From assembly GCA_964422855.1 (NCBI GenBank), contig CAYRCS010000010.1:1-33605 (forward strand): 33,605 bases of DNA. The letters run 5' to 3'. Source of the stretch: CAZEYI01 sp964422855 (lineage in GTDB: Bacteria; Patescibacteriota; Gracilibacteria; Absconditabacterales; Absconditicoccaceae). The notes under the pieces were generated by a model. The model was given only the letters and a program-made list of their open reading frames with translations, was not told where the DNA came from and ran no database searches. The position numbers and the translations under genes were made by a program. This document shows positions 1 through 8,795 of this stretch, piece after piece. The stretch's first letter is position 1; every line of letters begins with the position of its first letter.

Positions 1-44
1 AATATAGCAATATCATTCCCTCTTGGAAACCATCCACGCTTCAC
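1..44 (-). CDS. Possible N-terminus of a divergent gene, cut by the window edge
   Basis: A GTG at 44 on the minus strand opens a frame reading (M)KRGWFPRGNDIAI up to the window edge, with an in-frame TAA seven codons upstream. The composition looks protein-like, and it would be divergent from murA. Only 14 codons are visible, so neither the gene nor its family can be confirmed. A second minus-strand frame starting with ATG nearby also stays open when TGA is read as Gly, so this call is weak. Confidence 0.25.
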   Translation of the reverse strand, partial: MKRGWFPRGNDIAI

Positions 45-77
45 TATAAACAGACTTGTTTATACATGATATACTCT

Positions 78-1373
78 ATGTCCAAAATTATCATCAACGG
101 AGGTAAGGCATTATCAGGCATAGCTACGCCTGTGGCCAACAAAAATACGATTATCAAACTTATCCCAGCAGCATTGCTAACGGATAAGACGATTGTCATC
201 CACAATGTCCCCTATAGTAGCGATGTGCAATACTGTGCGCAGATATTGGAAAAGCTCGGGGGCACAGCAGAATTTTCAGATAACAATACAACACTCACAT
301 TAAATTGCGCTAAAGTTACAAGTTATAGCATAGATGCAGAATTATCCGATAAGATGAAAGCATCAGTGATGTTTTTGTGACCCTTACTCGTGAAGTTTGG
401 TAAAGCACAGATGCCTACACCACAAGGATGCAAACTCGGAACTCGTCCTCTGGATGCGATCATTGAAAACATGATACATATGTGAGCTGAGTATACACAC
501 AAAGACGGCACCTATTATCTCGATGCCCCCAAAGGTCTCAAGGCTACCGAAATGTGGCAATGGTTCCCATCAGTAACGGGTACAGAAATAGCTATATTAG
601 TCGCCTGCAAAACACCCGGTAAGACCATCATTCGCAATGCAGCCTGCGAACCACATACCCAAGAATTATGTCGTTTCCTCAATAGTCTAGGAGCAAATAT
701 ATCAGGCATCTGATCCAATACATTGGAAATCGTCTGAGTATCAGAGCTCAGTGGAGGAGAATGGACGGTAGATTCCGACCATCTCGATGTAGGAGGATTT
801 ATCGCAGCAGCTGTGCTCACTGGTGGAGAAATTACTATCCAGAGAGCAGTCACACAGCACATGGGTATGATCTTACAAGTATATGAAAAACTCGGTATTC
901 GTGTCGAAGTTGATCATGACAAACAAGAGATATTTGTGCCCAAAAATCAGAATCTCGAAGTAGCTAGAACTATCAAAGGAGATCTCTTTGAAATCCAGGC
1001 ACTCCAACGACCATTGTATCCAGCAGATTTGGTGCATGTAGCAGTAGTGCTGGCTCTCAAAGCCAAAGGAAACGCTATGTTTCGCAATGCCTTCTACGAA
1101 TACAGTTTCTTCTTCATCGAACAATTAGCCAAGATGAGAGCAATAGCGGTATTAGCAGATCCTACCAAAGTAGTAACATTTGGTCCTACAGACTTCAAGG
1201 CAGCTAATATGGTGTGTTCAGACATAATACAAGCATCATACGCACTCTTCATCGCAGCATTATCAGCCAAGGGTGAGAGTACCTTGCTCCAGTGCGATTC
1301 CTTATTTAGAAGATATCCAAATATTGTCGAACAGTTTAACAAGCTCGGAGCCGATGTTCGTATAGAAAAGTAA
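78..1373 (+). CDS. murA: UDP-N-acetylglucosamine 1-carboxyvinyltransferase (MurA)
   Basis: MurA transfers enolpyruvate from PEP to UDP-GlcNAc, the first committed step of peptidoglycan synthesis, in the cytoplasm. Reading TGA as Gly gives one 431-residue frame, the usual family length. The N-terminus MSKIIINGGKALSG with ANKN shortly after fits the family's KN substrate-binding site. The catalytic cysteine is C118 in QGCKLGTRPLD, and the YPAD motif supplies the conserved Asp. In-frame TGA codons occur at 378, 483, 711 and 738. I chose ATG 78 because the preceding in-frame ATG at 66 adds four residues before the normal family start. No ribosome-binding site is visible. Its presence means the cell makes its own peptidoglycan precursor, unless the pathway is incomplete elsewhere. 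Confidence 0.95.
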
Positions 1374-1393
1374 GTATTATGTCAACCGACTCT

Positions 1394-1410
1394 TGTCACA
1401 ATATGTCACA
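1394..1410. repeat. Short direct repeat TGTCACA x2 upstream of the exported-protein gene
   Basis: TGTCACA occurs at 1394-1400 and again at 1404-1410, a 10-bp period of one helical turn, in the 79-bp space between murA and the next gene. Such spacing suits an operator read on one face of DNA, but no regulator is known here and the match could be chance. Confidence 0.3.
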
Positions 1411-1452
1411 CCAATCGTATAGCTCTATGTCTTTACTTTATATATACACCTT

Positions 1453-2481
1453 ATGATGAATAAGAAAATTGTATACGCAGCAGTAGTGGCGACTATGTTT
1501 GGCTTGGGTTCAAGTTTTGCAAGCGATGTTGTTGCAGTTGAAGAACCAAAAATGGCATCAGATGCTATGTACGTAGATCCATATTATGGTCAGTCTACCT
1601 ATAAATTTGATGAAGCAGCTACCAAGAAATTGCTCGAAAGCAAAGGTGCTCTCTTGCAACTCAAATGTAATCCAAAAGCATCTATCACTGCAATGGGACT
1701 CACAAATGTATCAGACAAGCTCCTATCAGTAGGTATGGCAGATGGTAGTTATGAATATAATTTTGACTTCAGAAGCTGTGCGCTTTGGGTAAGTAACCCA
1801 ACAGTATCATGGGATTATAACAAATCTATCACAGAAAAAGATGCTATCGCAAAAGCTACTGATTTCGTCCAAAAAGGTTTCCTCAAAGGAAAGATCTACG
1901 ACAAGCTTGGTGAAGCTAAAGTATTGTATAGAAACTCCAACCAACCTATGCCATATTACGATATGCAAGCTGGTGTGAGAAACGAATCAGATGCAGTGGA
2001 TTACTCAGATATCGTGATCGTAGATGATGCTGGTTCTGATGAAGTGATCGAAAAAGAATATTATTCATTCTCTATCGTGTTCCCATACTTGGTGAACGGC
2101 AAACAGATCTACAACCAATGGGGTGGTCCAGCAGGACTTACTGTAGAAGTATCAGCAAACGGTGTGATGAGTGCAAATGTACAATTGCTTCCATTCGTAG
2201 CTATCAAGAAAGAATCAGAAAAGTTTACAGCTGATGAAGCTGTAGCATATGTTAAGAGAGGAGGTAACAATCCATTCTACGGTGCTGCACAAGAAATAAA
2301 ATTGGATGCACCACAGAGAGCATTTGTATTGTTCAATCTCTGGAGAAACAATAAAAACGAAATGTATCTTTCATCTGGTATCAGATTTGGTTCGTCTCTC
2401 AAGACTGATGTATGGGCACAACAACCATATGAGATGATCATTTCAGACTACAAGATCGGAAATCCAAACTACACATATTAA
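1453..2481 (+). CDS. Exported protein of unknown function
   Basis: The 342-residue frame contains no internal TGA. It opens with a typical Sec signal peptide: MMNKK, a hydrophobic stretch AAVVATMFGLG, then a probable cleavage after SSFA. The mature part is rich in Tyr, Asp and Asn and lacks membrane segments or a lipobox, so it should be secreted or periplasm-like. Two stretches, ITEKDAIAKATDFVQKG and FTADEAVAYVKRGG, look like a repeated helical motif of the kind found in PepSY-like modules; this is only a resemblance. Glycine is coded by GGN throughout, unlike most neighbours, which may reflect high expression. A strong terminator follows. Function unknown. Confidence 0.85.
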   Translation: MMNKKIVYAAVVATMFGLGSSFASDVVAVEEPKMASDAMYVDPYYGQSTYKFDEAATKKLLESKGALLQLKCNPKASITAMGLTNVSDKLLSVGMADGSYEYNFDFRSCALWVSNPTVSWDYNKSITEKDAIAKATDFVQKGFLKGKIYDKLGEAKVLYRNSNQPMPYYDMQAGVRNESDAVDYSDIVIVDDAGSDEVIEKEYYSFSIVFPYLVNGKQIYNQWGGPAGLTVEVSANGVMSANVQLLPFVAIKKESEKFTADEAVAYVKRGGNNPFYGAAQEIKLDAPQRAFVLFNLWRNNKNEMYLSSGIRFGSSLKTDVWAQQPYEMIISDYKIGNPNYTY

Positions 2482-2491
2482 TCTACTAGTC

Positions 2492-2515
2492 ATTCCAGAC
2501 TTGATCTGGAATCCA
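2492..2515. repeat. Inverted repeat resembling dispersed intergenic palindromes
   Basis: ATTCCAGA (2492-2499) and TCTGGAAT (2505-2512) form a perfect 8-bp inverted repeat with a CTTGA loop, followed by CCAG. The CATTCC...GGAATCCAG layout is like small palindromic intergenic repeats known from many bacterial genomes. Only this copy is obvious in the window. Confidence 0.4.
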
Positions 2516-2518
2516 GAA

Positions 2519-2546
2519 AACAGCTCCCTCAGGAGCTGTTTTTTGT
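2519..2546 (+). terminator. Rho-independent terminator
   Basis: Perfect 9-bp stem AACAGCTCC / GGAGCTGTT with loop CTCA, followed by a T run. It lies 37 bp after the stop of the exported-protein gene. Confidence 0.9.
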
Positions 2547-2550
2547 TGTA

Positions 2551-2578
2551 TTGACAAAACGTTATGATTAGATATTAT
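2551..2578 (+). promoter_or_regulatory. Sigma-70-type promoter for the 273-residue protein
   Basis: TTGACA (2551-2556), a 16-bp spacer and TATTAT (2573-2578). It lies directly after a terminator and about 26 bp before the next start codon, so it probably serves the gene at 2605. Confidence 0.65.
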
Positions 2579-2604
2579 ATAAAAAATTTATTTGATAAAT
2601 TACA

Positions 2605-3426
2605 ATGCCTGCGATAAGTGAAAGAGTGATACATCGTGAAGAACTTAAAAACAAATGATATACAGATATTGTTGGTATATATATTGACAGCACTTTGCAT
2701 GTCACGCAAGATCTATTTGATATATTAAAAGCCAGTAGATGAAATAAGGAGTGAGCAGATTATAATAATACACACTATTCTCCAGGTCAAGTAGAACAGA
2801 TTATAGCATTGTTTACACTTGATCCAGAAGATGAAATTGAAGAAGGTAGAGGTGATTTTGTCCAATGGCAAGAAAAACTTATAGATATGCAGACACAGAT
2901 CACACAGATAGTTACAAAAAAAGAAATATCCTTAGAAGATGCAAAAATAGTTGTGGACACATCACAAGCTTTGGATGTATATTTCAACAATTTCATATCT
3001 CCCGTAGAATCAAATCCAAAGTATTTTCGCTATATACAGACGCACGTAGCCTATCATGACCTCTATATGAAAGCCCTAGTTATTAAAACACTTATAGATG
3101 AATATATCAAAGAGTCCTGAGAAATGGTAGATTGAAACTGATTTGAAAAACGAGAAGGCGAAGTAAAATCTCTCGAAATTTTTGCACAGCAATTTGAGAA
3201 AATCACACACAAAAATGACATAAGCCCGGCTATCCAAACTCAATACGATAGTTATCTTGGATGGATAGAGAAGTACTTCCCATCTGTAGTAGCTAAGATA
3301 GGAACAGTAGGCGAAAATTACTTCAAAGATATTGATCTAGGCGTATTTCAAGATTGGAGTAATAGAGTAACATCTGCATATGATACCCTCCGTATTATTC
3401 ATAATAGATTAAACTCTACTATTTAA
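2605..3426 (+). CDS. Unknown soluble helical protein, 273 residues
   Basis: Under standard code this gene falls apart: TGA occurs in frame at 2656, 2743, 2755, 3118, 3133 and 3139. With TGA as Gly there is one open frame from ATG 2605 to TAA. The protein is charged and appears largely helical, with no signal peptide or membrane segment. It has an acidic patch (DPEDEIEEGRGD) near residue 70. I recognise no family. It is a single-gene unit, with its own promoter upstream and a terminator directly downstream. Confidence 0.8.
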
Positions 3427-3458
3427 TAAAAACCCCCGTAATCATTACGGGGGTTTTT
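3427..3458. terminator. Bidirectional terminator between convergent genes
   Basis: A long perfect stem, AAAAACCCCCGTAA / TTACGGGGGTTTTT, has A and T runs on both sides. It sits just past the 273-residue gene (+) and just past the PsiE-like gene (-), and can serve both. Confidence 0.9.
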
Positions 3459-3461
3459 ATT

Positions 3462-3896
3462 TTAATCTTCAGATGTTTCATCAGTAGATATGATCTTTTT
3501 CTTCTGTGCTCGATGCAATCATATAAATGCGAGTAAGAGGATGATCAGCAATATCAACGCAATCCAGTTAAACTCTTGTGTATGATCAAATACTTTCATA
3601 ATAATCACAGCGGTAATAGCTATCTCGAGGAGGTCTATCAGCTTGATACTATGATCTCCAATAAAATGATAGAGGAGTTTGTATACTTTGACCATAATTA
3701 GCGTATTCAAACAGACAGTCACCAAATTTGCTATATTGAGATGATCAAATATATTTGGTAGATTTTCCCCAAACAATGGACCAAGCAAAGATAATAATGC
3801 AGCAAAGGCCAACCAAGCAATAGATATACCTATAGCGAGATCAAAAATCCCATCAAATACTTGTTTAAACTGCTTGGACAATAGGAATTTGTGCAT
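3462..3896 (-). CDS. PsiE-like four-helix membrane protein
   Basis: With one in-frame TGA (3519) read as Gly, the frame gives 144 residues. There are about four hydrophobic segments (roughly residues 18-40, 52-72, 85-102 and 108-127) and a charged cytoplasmic-type tail, HRAQKKKII. The layout, with LLEIAITAVI before the last helix, resembles the PsiE (phosphate-starvation-inducible) family, whose biochemical role is not established. The family call is inference from pattern only. It starts 7 bp after the gyrB stop on the same strand, so the two are probably co-transcribed. Confidence 0.65.
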
Positions 3897-3903
3897 ACGT
3901 ATA

Positions 3904-5679
3904 TTAGATATCTAAATCTTTTACCTTTGATGCATGCGTCAAGATAAAGTGTTTTCTCGCAGGGACGTCTTCACCCATGAGTATTCTAAACAATCTATCA
4001 GTTTCTTCTGCATCATCCACGGTAACTTGCATGAGTTTTCTTGTCATAGGATTCATCGTTGTATCCCACAATTGTTCGGCGTTCATTTCTCCAAGACCCT
4101 TATATCTTTGTACGTCAGTCTTTTCTGGATCAAATCCGTATTCGATCATAGATTTGTTTACATCAATGACTGGAGGATAGATATATTCTTCTCTCTTACC
4201 AGATGTGAGCTTGTAGATCGGAGGACATGCTACATGTAAGTGTCCATTGGTGATCAAAGGTCTCATATAACGGAAGAAGAATGTGAGGAGCAATGTTCTA
4301 ATATGTGCACCATCAACATCGGCATCCGTCATGATGATGATACGTTCGTATCTCAAATTTTCTACTTCAAATCATTCCTTGAGCCCTGCACCTATAGCTG
4401 TAATCAAGGCTTTTACTTCATTGTTTGCCAATATCTTCTGTATATGCGCTTGTTCTGTATTCAATATCTTACCTCTGAGTGGCAATATAGCTTGGAAGCT
4501 ACTATCACGACCTTGCTTGGCTGTACCACCCGCAGAATCTCCCTCTACGATATACATTTCTGTACCCTTCGCATCTTTCTTGGAACAGTCAGCCAATTTA
4601 CCTGGCAAGACTCCACCAAAGAGAACATTNNNNNNNNNNNNNNNNNNNNNNNNNNNNNNNNNNNNNNNNNNNNNNNNNNNNNNNNNNNNNNNNNNNNNNN
4701 NNNNNNNNNNNNNNNNNNNNNNNNNNNNNTGGAATTCACCTATCTTCTTATTTACCAATCATTTTTCCAAAGAGATTTCATTGATGATAGTGAGCAAGGC
4801 TGATTTAAATCCCAGCACATGCGTCCCTTCATCTGGCGTAGGGATATTATTTACAAATGACAAACAGTTGTCATTTGTGCTGTTTACCATTTGGAACGTT
4901 ATCTCCACATTACAATCTTTACCGTCTTGATTGATATAGTGCTGTGATGCTATCTTTTCTTGTTCACCTACCAATCTGACCAACCATGTCTTGATACCGC
5001 CATCATAACGGAATCTTTCGTGAAGGCCTGTCTTTTCATTAACAAGTGTAAAGGTAACTCCAGGTGTTAAGTAGGCACCATTTTTCATTCTAGCTAGTTC
5101 TGTAGCTTCGATGAACTCAATAGTTTCAAATATACTAGCATCTGGTAACCAAGTAACACTGGTTCCTTTCTTGTCAGTTTCACCTATTTCTTGTACATCA
5201 CCGATAGGGATTCATCTTTCATATCTTTGCTTGTACATCTTACCGTTCTTATGCACAACTACTTCCAATCGATCAGCCAATGCATTTACCACTGACGCAC
5301 CAACTCCGTGCAAACCTCATGATATTTTATATGCAGATTTTTCAAATTTACCTCCAGCATGGAGCATAGTAAACACCATTTCCAACGCAGATTTTCCAGT
5401 TTTAGGATGCTTGTCTACAGGGATTCATCTTCCATTATCGTGTACCGTTACCGTTCCATCAGCATGCATGATGGTCGTGATATGCGTACAGTGTCCAGCA
5501 AGCGCTTCATCTACTGCATTATCCACTATTTCTTGGATAGTATGGTGCAAGCCTTTGATGTCTGTAGTTCCGATGTACATTCCAGGTCTCTGTCTTACAG
5601 GTTCCAATCCTTCCAAGACCTTGATATGTGAGGCATCATACTGTTGCTCATTCAAATCATTTTCGGTAGCTTTTGTCAT
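3904..5679 (-). CDS. gyrB: DNA gyrase subunit B (interrupted by an assembly gap)
   Basis: GyrB is the ATPase subunit of gyrase, which introduces negative supercoils. The GHKL domain shows DNGRGIPVD (Gly85 coded by TGA at 5425) and SGGLHGVGASV (first Gly coded by TGA at 5317). After the gap come LPGKLADC, the Toprim motif EGDSAGGTAKQGR and TDADVDGAHIRT. The end, KVKDLDI, is typical of GyrB. The start is ATG 5679; the frame also runs on upstream from a TTG at 5694. Read through the 100 N, the protein is 591 residues, against about 640 normally. Comparison with B. subtilis GyrB suggests about 90 residues belong in the gap, so it is larger than 100 bp. ParE is the alternative; the sequence looks more like GyrB. 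Confidence 0.92.
4630..4729. other. Assembly gap of 100 N inside gyrB
   Basis: Exactly 100 N, a scaffolding placeholder. Coding frame is by chance kept across it, but the flanking GyrB segments are too far apart in the family for 33 residues to bridge them. Confidence 0.97.
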
Positions 5680-5718
5680 AACCCTAACATGCAATTAAAT
5701 ATAAACCAATACGTCATT

Positions 5719-5748
5719 ACTATACTTATGAAGCTTATTTGCAACCAA
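5719..5748 (-). promoter_or_regulatory. Possible promoter for gyrB
   Basis: On the minus strand, TTGGTT (5748-5743), an 18-bp spacer and TATAGT (5724-5719) lie in the 80-bp space between rpoD and gyrB. The -35 match is modest. rpoD read-through is an alternative. Confidence 0.35.
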
Positions 5749-5759
5749 ATTATCCTTTC

Positions 5760-7088
5760 CTAATCCTCGTCGTCATCATCATCAAAGATGAAGTCATCAT
5801 ATTCATCTTGGAAGTTCAAATCATCATCATCTCCATCATCATCTCCTGACACACTTGTAGTTTCATCATCATCATTTAAGCCTCTCGCTCTCTTGCCTTT
5901 TTTCTTAGTACCTCATTTTTGACTCAATAACTTCTCGATATCATCTTCGATACCAAGTATCTTCTGCAATCCAGTATGTTCCTTGAGTTTTTGCAATACT
6001 TTCTGTTCGATCTGTCTGACTCTTTCTCTGGTCACATCAAATTCTTCTCCAACTTGTTCCAATGTATATCTCGGACCATCGATACCGTATCTCATCTTGA
6101 TAATCTTAGCCTCTCTATCATCAAGCATCCCCAATATCATCTCCAAGTTCTTTTGCAGAGTGTTTTTCTCAGCAAACTGATCCGGTCTAAGTGTAGAACT
6201 ATCTTCAATAAGATCAGCCAATGTATCTCTTCCTTCATCACCAACTTCACTATCCAATGATACGTTTCCAAAGATAACTTCTTCCAATTTTTTTACTTTT
6301 TTGATAGGAAATCCAAGTTTGGCAGCGATTTCCTTGGAAGTTGGCTCTTTACCATTTTTTTGGAACAATTCTTGATATGCTTTGTTATATGAATTGATTT
6401 CATCTATAAGATGTACCGGTATTCTTACATGCTTACCCATATCGGCGATAGCCTTAGTGATAGACTGCTTGATCCACCAAGTTGCATAGGTAGAAAACTT
6501 AAATTCTTTGTCTGGATCAAATTTTTCAATAGCCTTGATAAGTCAAACATTCCCTTCTTGTATCAAGTCAGAAAAACTCAATCTCGAACCAAAAAACCTC
6601 TTGGCTATCGATATAACCAATCTCAGATTTGACTCGATAAGCTTTCTCTTAGCATCTTCATCTCATTTCTTGATGCGTCTAGCGATGTCTCTCTCTTCCT
6701 CTCCAGTGAGAAGTGGGATTTGTGAGATATCATTGAAGTATAATTTGATGAAATCTTTGAATTGTTTGTCATTGGATTGTGGTCTTCCATTGTCCCAAAG
6801 AGCTATTTTACCCAATTTTCTATCTTTTTTGGCTTCTTTTGCTTCCAATTCGAGGTTTTCTTCGATAGTAATAACCTTGATGCTCAATTTGTCAGTCAGA
6901 TCATAGAATTTCTCCAACATTTTGACCTTTGCATCCATATCATCTATCTCTGCCAATATATCTTCTTCCACGATAGATCCATGTTCCAACCCCTTCCTTA
7001 GAAGCTCCTGAAGCGGCTCATTGAGCTCTCTTACATCTTCTTGTAGCTTCTCCCATAACTGTGCCTTTGCCTTGTCCATACACAACAT
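5760..7088 (-). CDS. rpoD: Primary RNA polymerase sigma factor (RpoD/SigA) with acidic C-terminal tail
   Basis: This is the housekeeping sigma-70 subunit that directs RNA polymerase to promoters. Reading TGA as Gly gives 442 residues. Region 2 contains LIQEGNVGLIKA (second Gly coded by TGA) and FSTYATWWIKQSI; region 3 starts near residue 220; region 4, near residues 315-385, has RYTLEQVGEEFDVTRERVRQ. These identify a primary, group 1 type sigma. After region 4 there is an unusual tail of about 50 residues: a lysine-rich KKKGKR patch, then a long Asp/Glu stretch ending DDDDDED. ATG 7088 is used; ATG 7079 is also possible. No Shine-Dalgarno is visible. gyrB follows 80 bp downstream. Confidence 0.95.
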
Positions 7089-7119
7089 TGTAATCTAAAA
7101 GCCACGAAAATGCCGATAC

Positions 7120-7147
7120 TTTACATACAAAACAAAATGTATGTAAA
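7120..7147. promoter_or_regulatory. Perfect 10-bp palindrome between rpoD and the short RNA promoter
   Basis: TTTACATACA (7120-7129) and TGTATGTAAA (7138-7147) are exact inverted repeats with an 8-bp A-rich centre. It lies just upstream of the -35 box at 7151 and about 30 bp upstream of the rpoD start, so a protein bound here could act on both directions. There is no T run after either arm, so it is not an intrinsic terminator. The regulator is unknown. Confidence 0.5.
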
Positions 7148-7150
7148 TAT

Positions 7151-7178
7151 TTGACAATATTGAAAAAAATGATATAAT
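7151..7178 (+). promoter_or_regulatory. Consensus sigma-70 promoter
   Basis: Perfect boxes: TTGACA (7151-7156), a 16-bp spacer and TATAAT (7173-7178). This is the best promoter in the window. A start near 7185 would give a transcript of about 57 nt ending at the terminator 7215-7241. Confidence 0.85.
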
Positions 7179-7184
7179 ATAATT

Positions 7185-7241
7185 GTAGTAGAGCCTTACC
7201 GAAGGGTAACTAGGCCTCTCGCATTGTCGAGAGGTTTTTTT
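7185..7241 (+). ncRNA. Candidate short RNA or attenuator leader
   Basis: Between a consensus promoter and a strong terminator lies about 57 nt without a credible reading frame. Hairpin 1 pairs GCC + TTACC (7193-7200) with GGTAA + GGC (7205-7209, 7213-7215), with a CTA bulge. Hairpin 2 is the terminator. The 5' GAGCC could also pair with GGCcTC at the base of the terminator arm, so hairpin 1 and the terminator may compete as in attenuators. It could be an independent small RNA or a leader controlling ruvA, whose start is about 220 bp downstream. I do not recognise a known riboswitch class. Confidence 0.55.
7215..7241 (+). terminator. Rho-independent terminator of the short RNA
   Basis: Perfect 7-bp stem CCTCTCG / CGAGAGG with loop CATTGT, followed by seven T (7235-7241). 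Confidence 0.9.
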
Positions 7242-7458
7242 GTACCTACAATATGCACGTTCTGTGCTTTTTACGGCGTCTTACGCTATATACTACAATG
7301 AACAAAAGACGTGCTTGCGCAATCACATCCACCGTCACGAGGATTGATCACATACCTTGTACAAAATAGCCGCGCTTAGTCAAGCAAAAACACACATATT
7401 CTTTTGCAACTATAGGGCAAAACCATACATACGAGCATAGTTTATCTTTCTGACGCTC
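7242..7458. other. Intergenic stretch before ruvA
   Basis: These 217 bp hold no gene I can support. A minus-strand frame with one TGA (7467 down to 7246, 73 codons) exists, but its Cys-rich, Arg-rich composition does not look like a real protein. No clear promoter for ruvA was found. Confidence 0.5.
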
Positions 7459-8010
7459 ATGTTCCATATATTTCACGGTACTCTCAGCCAACAATGACCA
7501 TATACCTACCTTTCCAACGAGCTATTTGGTATCAACGTTTCCTATAGTGGTCGCCAAACGAAGGGGACCTATCATATTTATCCACACTTGGACGACAACA
7601 ACAAGACTATCAAGTATTTCGCCTTTGATACAGCAGCTCAGAAGCAGATATTTGAAGAATTACTCAAGATTAGTGGCATTGGCCCCAAAACAGCGTTCCA
7701 TATCGCCCAAGTCGACCAAACAGCACTCAGTACCGCAGTAGAAGCTCTCGATGTTAAATTTTTCCAAAATATCCCAGGGATTGGACCAAAAACAGCAAAA
7801 AAGATCCTATTAGAGCTCAAAGATACGGTCAAACAAGATGATTTCCAAAAACTCGCTATTGATGATAAACTCTACAAAAAAATTGCCAGTGCCATGAAAT
7901 CCCTCGGCTACGAATCAGCCAAAGTCAAAGCCGCACTTGCAAATTATCATGAACCTATTACCGAAAAAGACATCCAGAAAGTTGTGCAGTGGTTGATGAA
8001 AAATATCTAA
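7459..8010 (+). CDS. ruvA: Holliday junction DNA helicase subunit RuvA
   Basis: RuvA binds four-way junctions and loads the RuvB motor during recombination repair. The frame is 183 residues, close to the usual 190-200. The N-terminal OB-fold segment (MFHIFHGTL...) becomes visible only when TGA at 7495 is read as Gly. The two helix-hairpin-helix motifs are intact: KISGIGPKTAFHIA and IPGIGPKTAKKILLEL. The C-terminal domain III (SAMKSLGYESAKVKAAL) is the RuvB-binding part. ATG 7459 aligns with the family start. The stop overlaps that of the convergent 68-residue gene by four bases. ruvC lies elsewhere in the window and ruvB is not seen. Confidence 0.93.
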
Positions 8011-8213
8011 TCTATATACAACATAGTAGTAGTGTCAGTATGACCATTGATAAGTATTTTGTATATATCTCCTTTGAGCTGATAACTGCGGATATTATAT
8101 AGGTATTCGCCATTTTTTCTGGCTTCTTGGAGAGCGGCAGCTATAGTTCCTGTATTAAGATTACCTCTGGTATGCTGTTCTGATAATTTTTGTTCCAATG
8201 ATGAGATAGACAT
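8007..8213 (-). CDS. Small unknown protein, 68 residues
   Basis: The frame MSISSLEQKLSEQH... ends in TAG and has no internal TGA. It is hydrophilic without signal or membrane segment; the N-terminal half looks helical and the second half beta-rich. It starts 24 bp after the rdgB stop, the same spacing as between the two genes upstream, so it is likely the last gene of that operon. An in-frame GTG one codon earlier is an alternative start. Its end overlaps the ruvA stop by four bases. No family recognised. Confidence 0.6.
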   Translation of the reverse strand: MSISSLEQKLSEQHTRGNLNTGTIAAALQEARKNGEYLYNIRSYQLKGDIYKILINGHTDTTTMLYID

Positions 8214-8237
8214 CACGATCAGATAAAAGATAAATAA

Positions 8238-8771
8238 TTAATGCGACTCTAAAAACTCCATAAATTTTCTCAAGGCATTTGCCCTATGACTTATCTTATT
8301 CTTCTCTTCCATAGTCATATGCCCAAAAGTTTTATCATATCCATCAGGTAGAAAAAGAGCATCTCGACCAAAAGGGGAGGATACAATTGGTTCTACTATC
8401 TGTCCATGGACGATTCATTCAAAGAAGTGTAGATTTTCCCCATCAAAATAACCGATCATACTACGCCCAAAAGCCTTTTTGTCTGGGAAATTCTTTACCA
8501 TCTGCCAGATACCTACATCTTTGACTGTCTGGAGAAATCGTTTGATAAATGGGCCAGGCAGGCCTCATCGTGATGAGATAACAAGTGAGGTATCTTCTAC
8601 AATGAGTTTTTTCCCTGGCAATTGTGCTATCCCAGCTTCTAATTTGTGTTGGATGACTTCTTTGGGATCCAGGCTCTGTATTTCAGGCAGATGTATATCT
8701 ACTTGTTCCAGTTCTGGTAATAAGAGACGCATCTCTGCAAATTTATGGGCATTTCAGCTAAGGAAGTACAT
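8238..8771 (-). CDS. rdgB: Non-canonical purine NTP pyrophosphatase (RdgB/HAM1)
   Basis: This family hydrolyses dITP, XTP and similar damaged nucleotides to monophosphates, keeping them out of DNA and RNA. The 177-residue protein starts MYFLSGNAHKFAEM, matching the family's N-terminal substrate loop, with the Gly coded by TGA at 8754. Further on are VEDTSL (catalytic Asp region), RGGLPGPF and the terminal KISHRANAL motif that recognises the base. TGA is also used at 8574 and 8427. An in-frame TAA lies just upstream of ATG 8771, which fixes the start. It is the third gene of the operon with the GH3 and cytochrome b5-like genes. Confidence 0.9.
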
Positions 8772-8795
8772 GAAATATTACAACATATAAATATA

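Noticed and set aside
4240..4930. Long plus-strand frames over gyrB that run through the N gap
   Set aside because: They are antisense to a clear GyrB and owe their length to N codons; the protein text has no family signature.
7246..7467. Minus-strand 73-codon frame between the small RNA and ruvA
   Set aside because: Cys- and Arg-rich, one TGA, atypical composition, no promoter. It overlaps the true ruvA start by nine bases.
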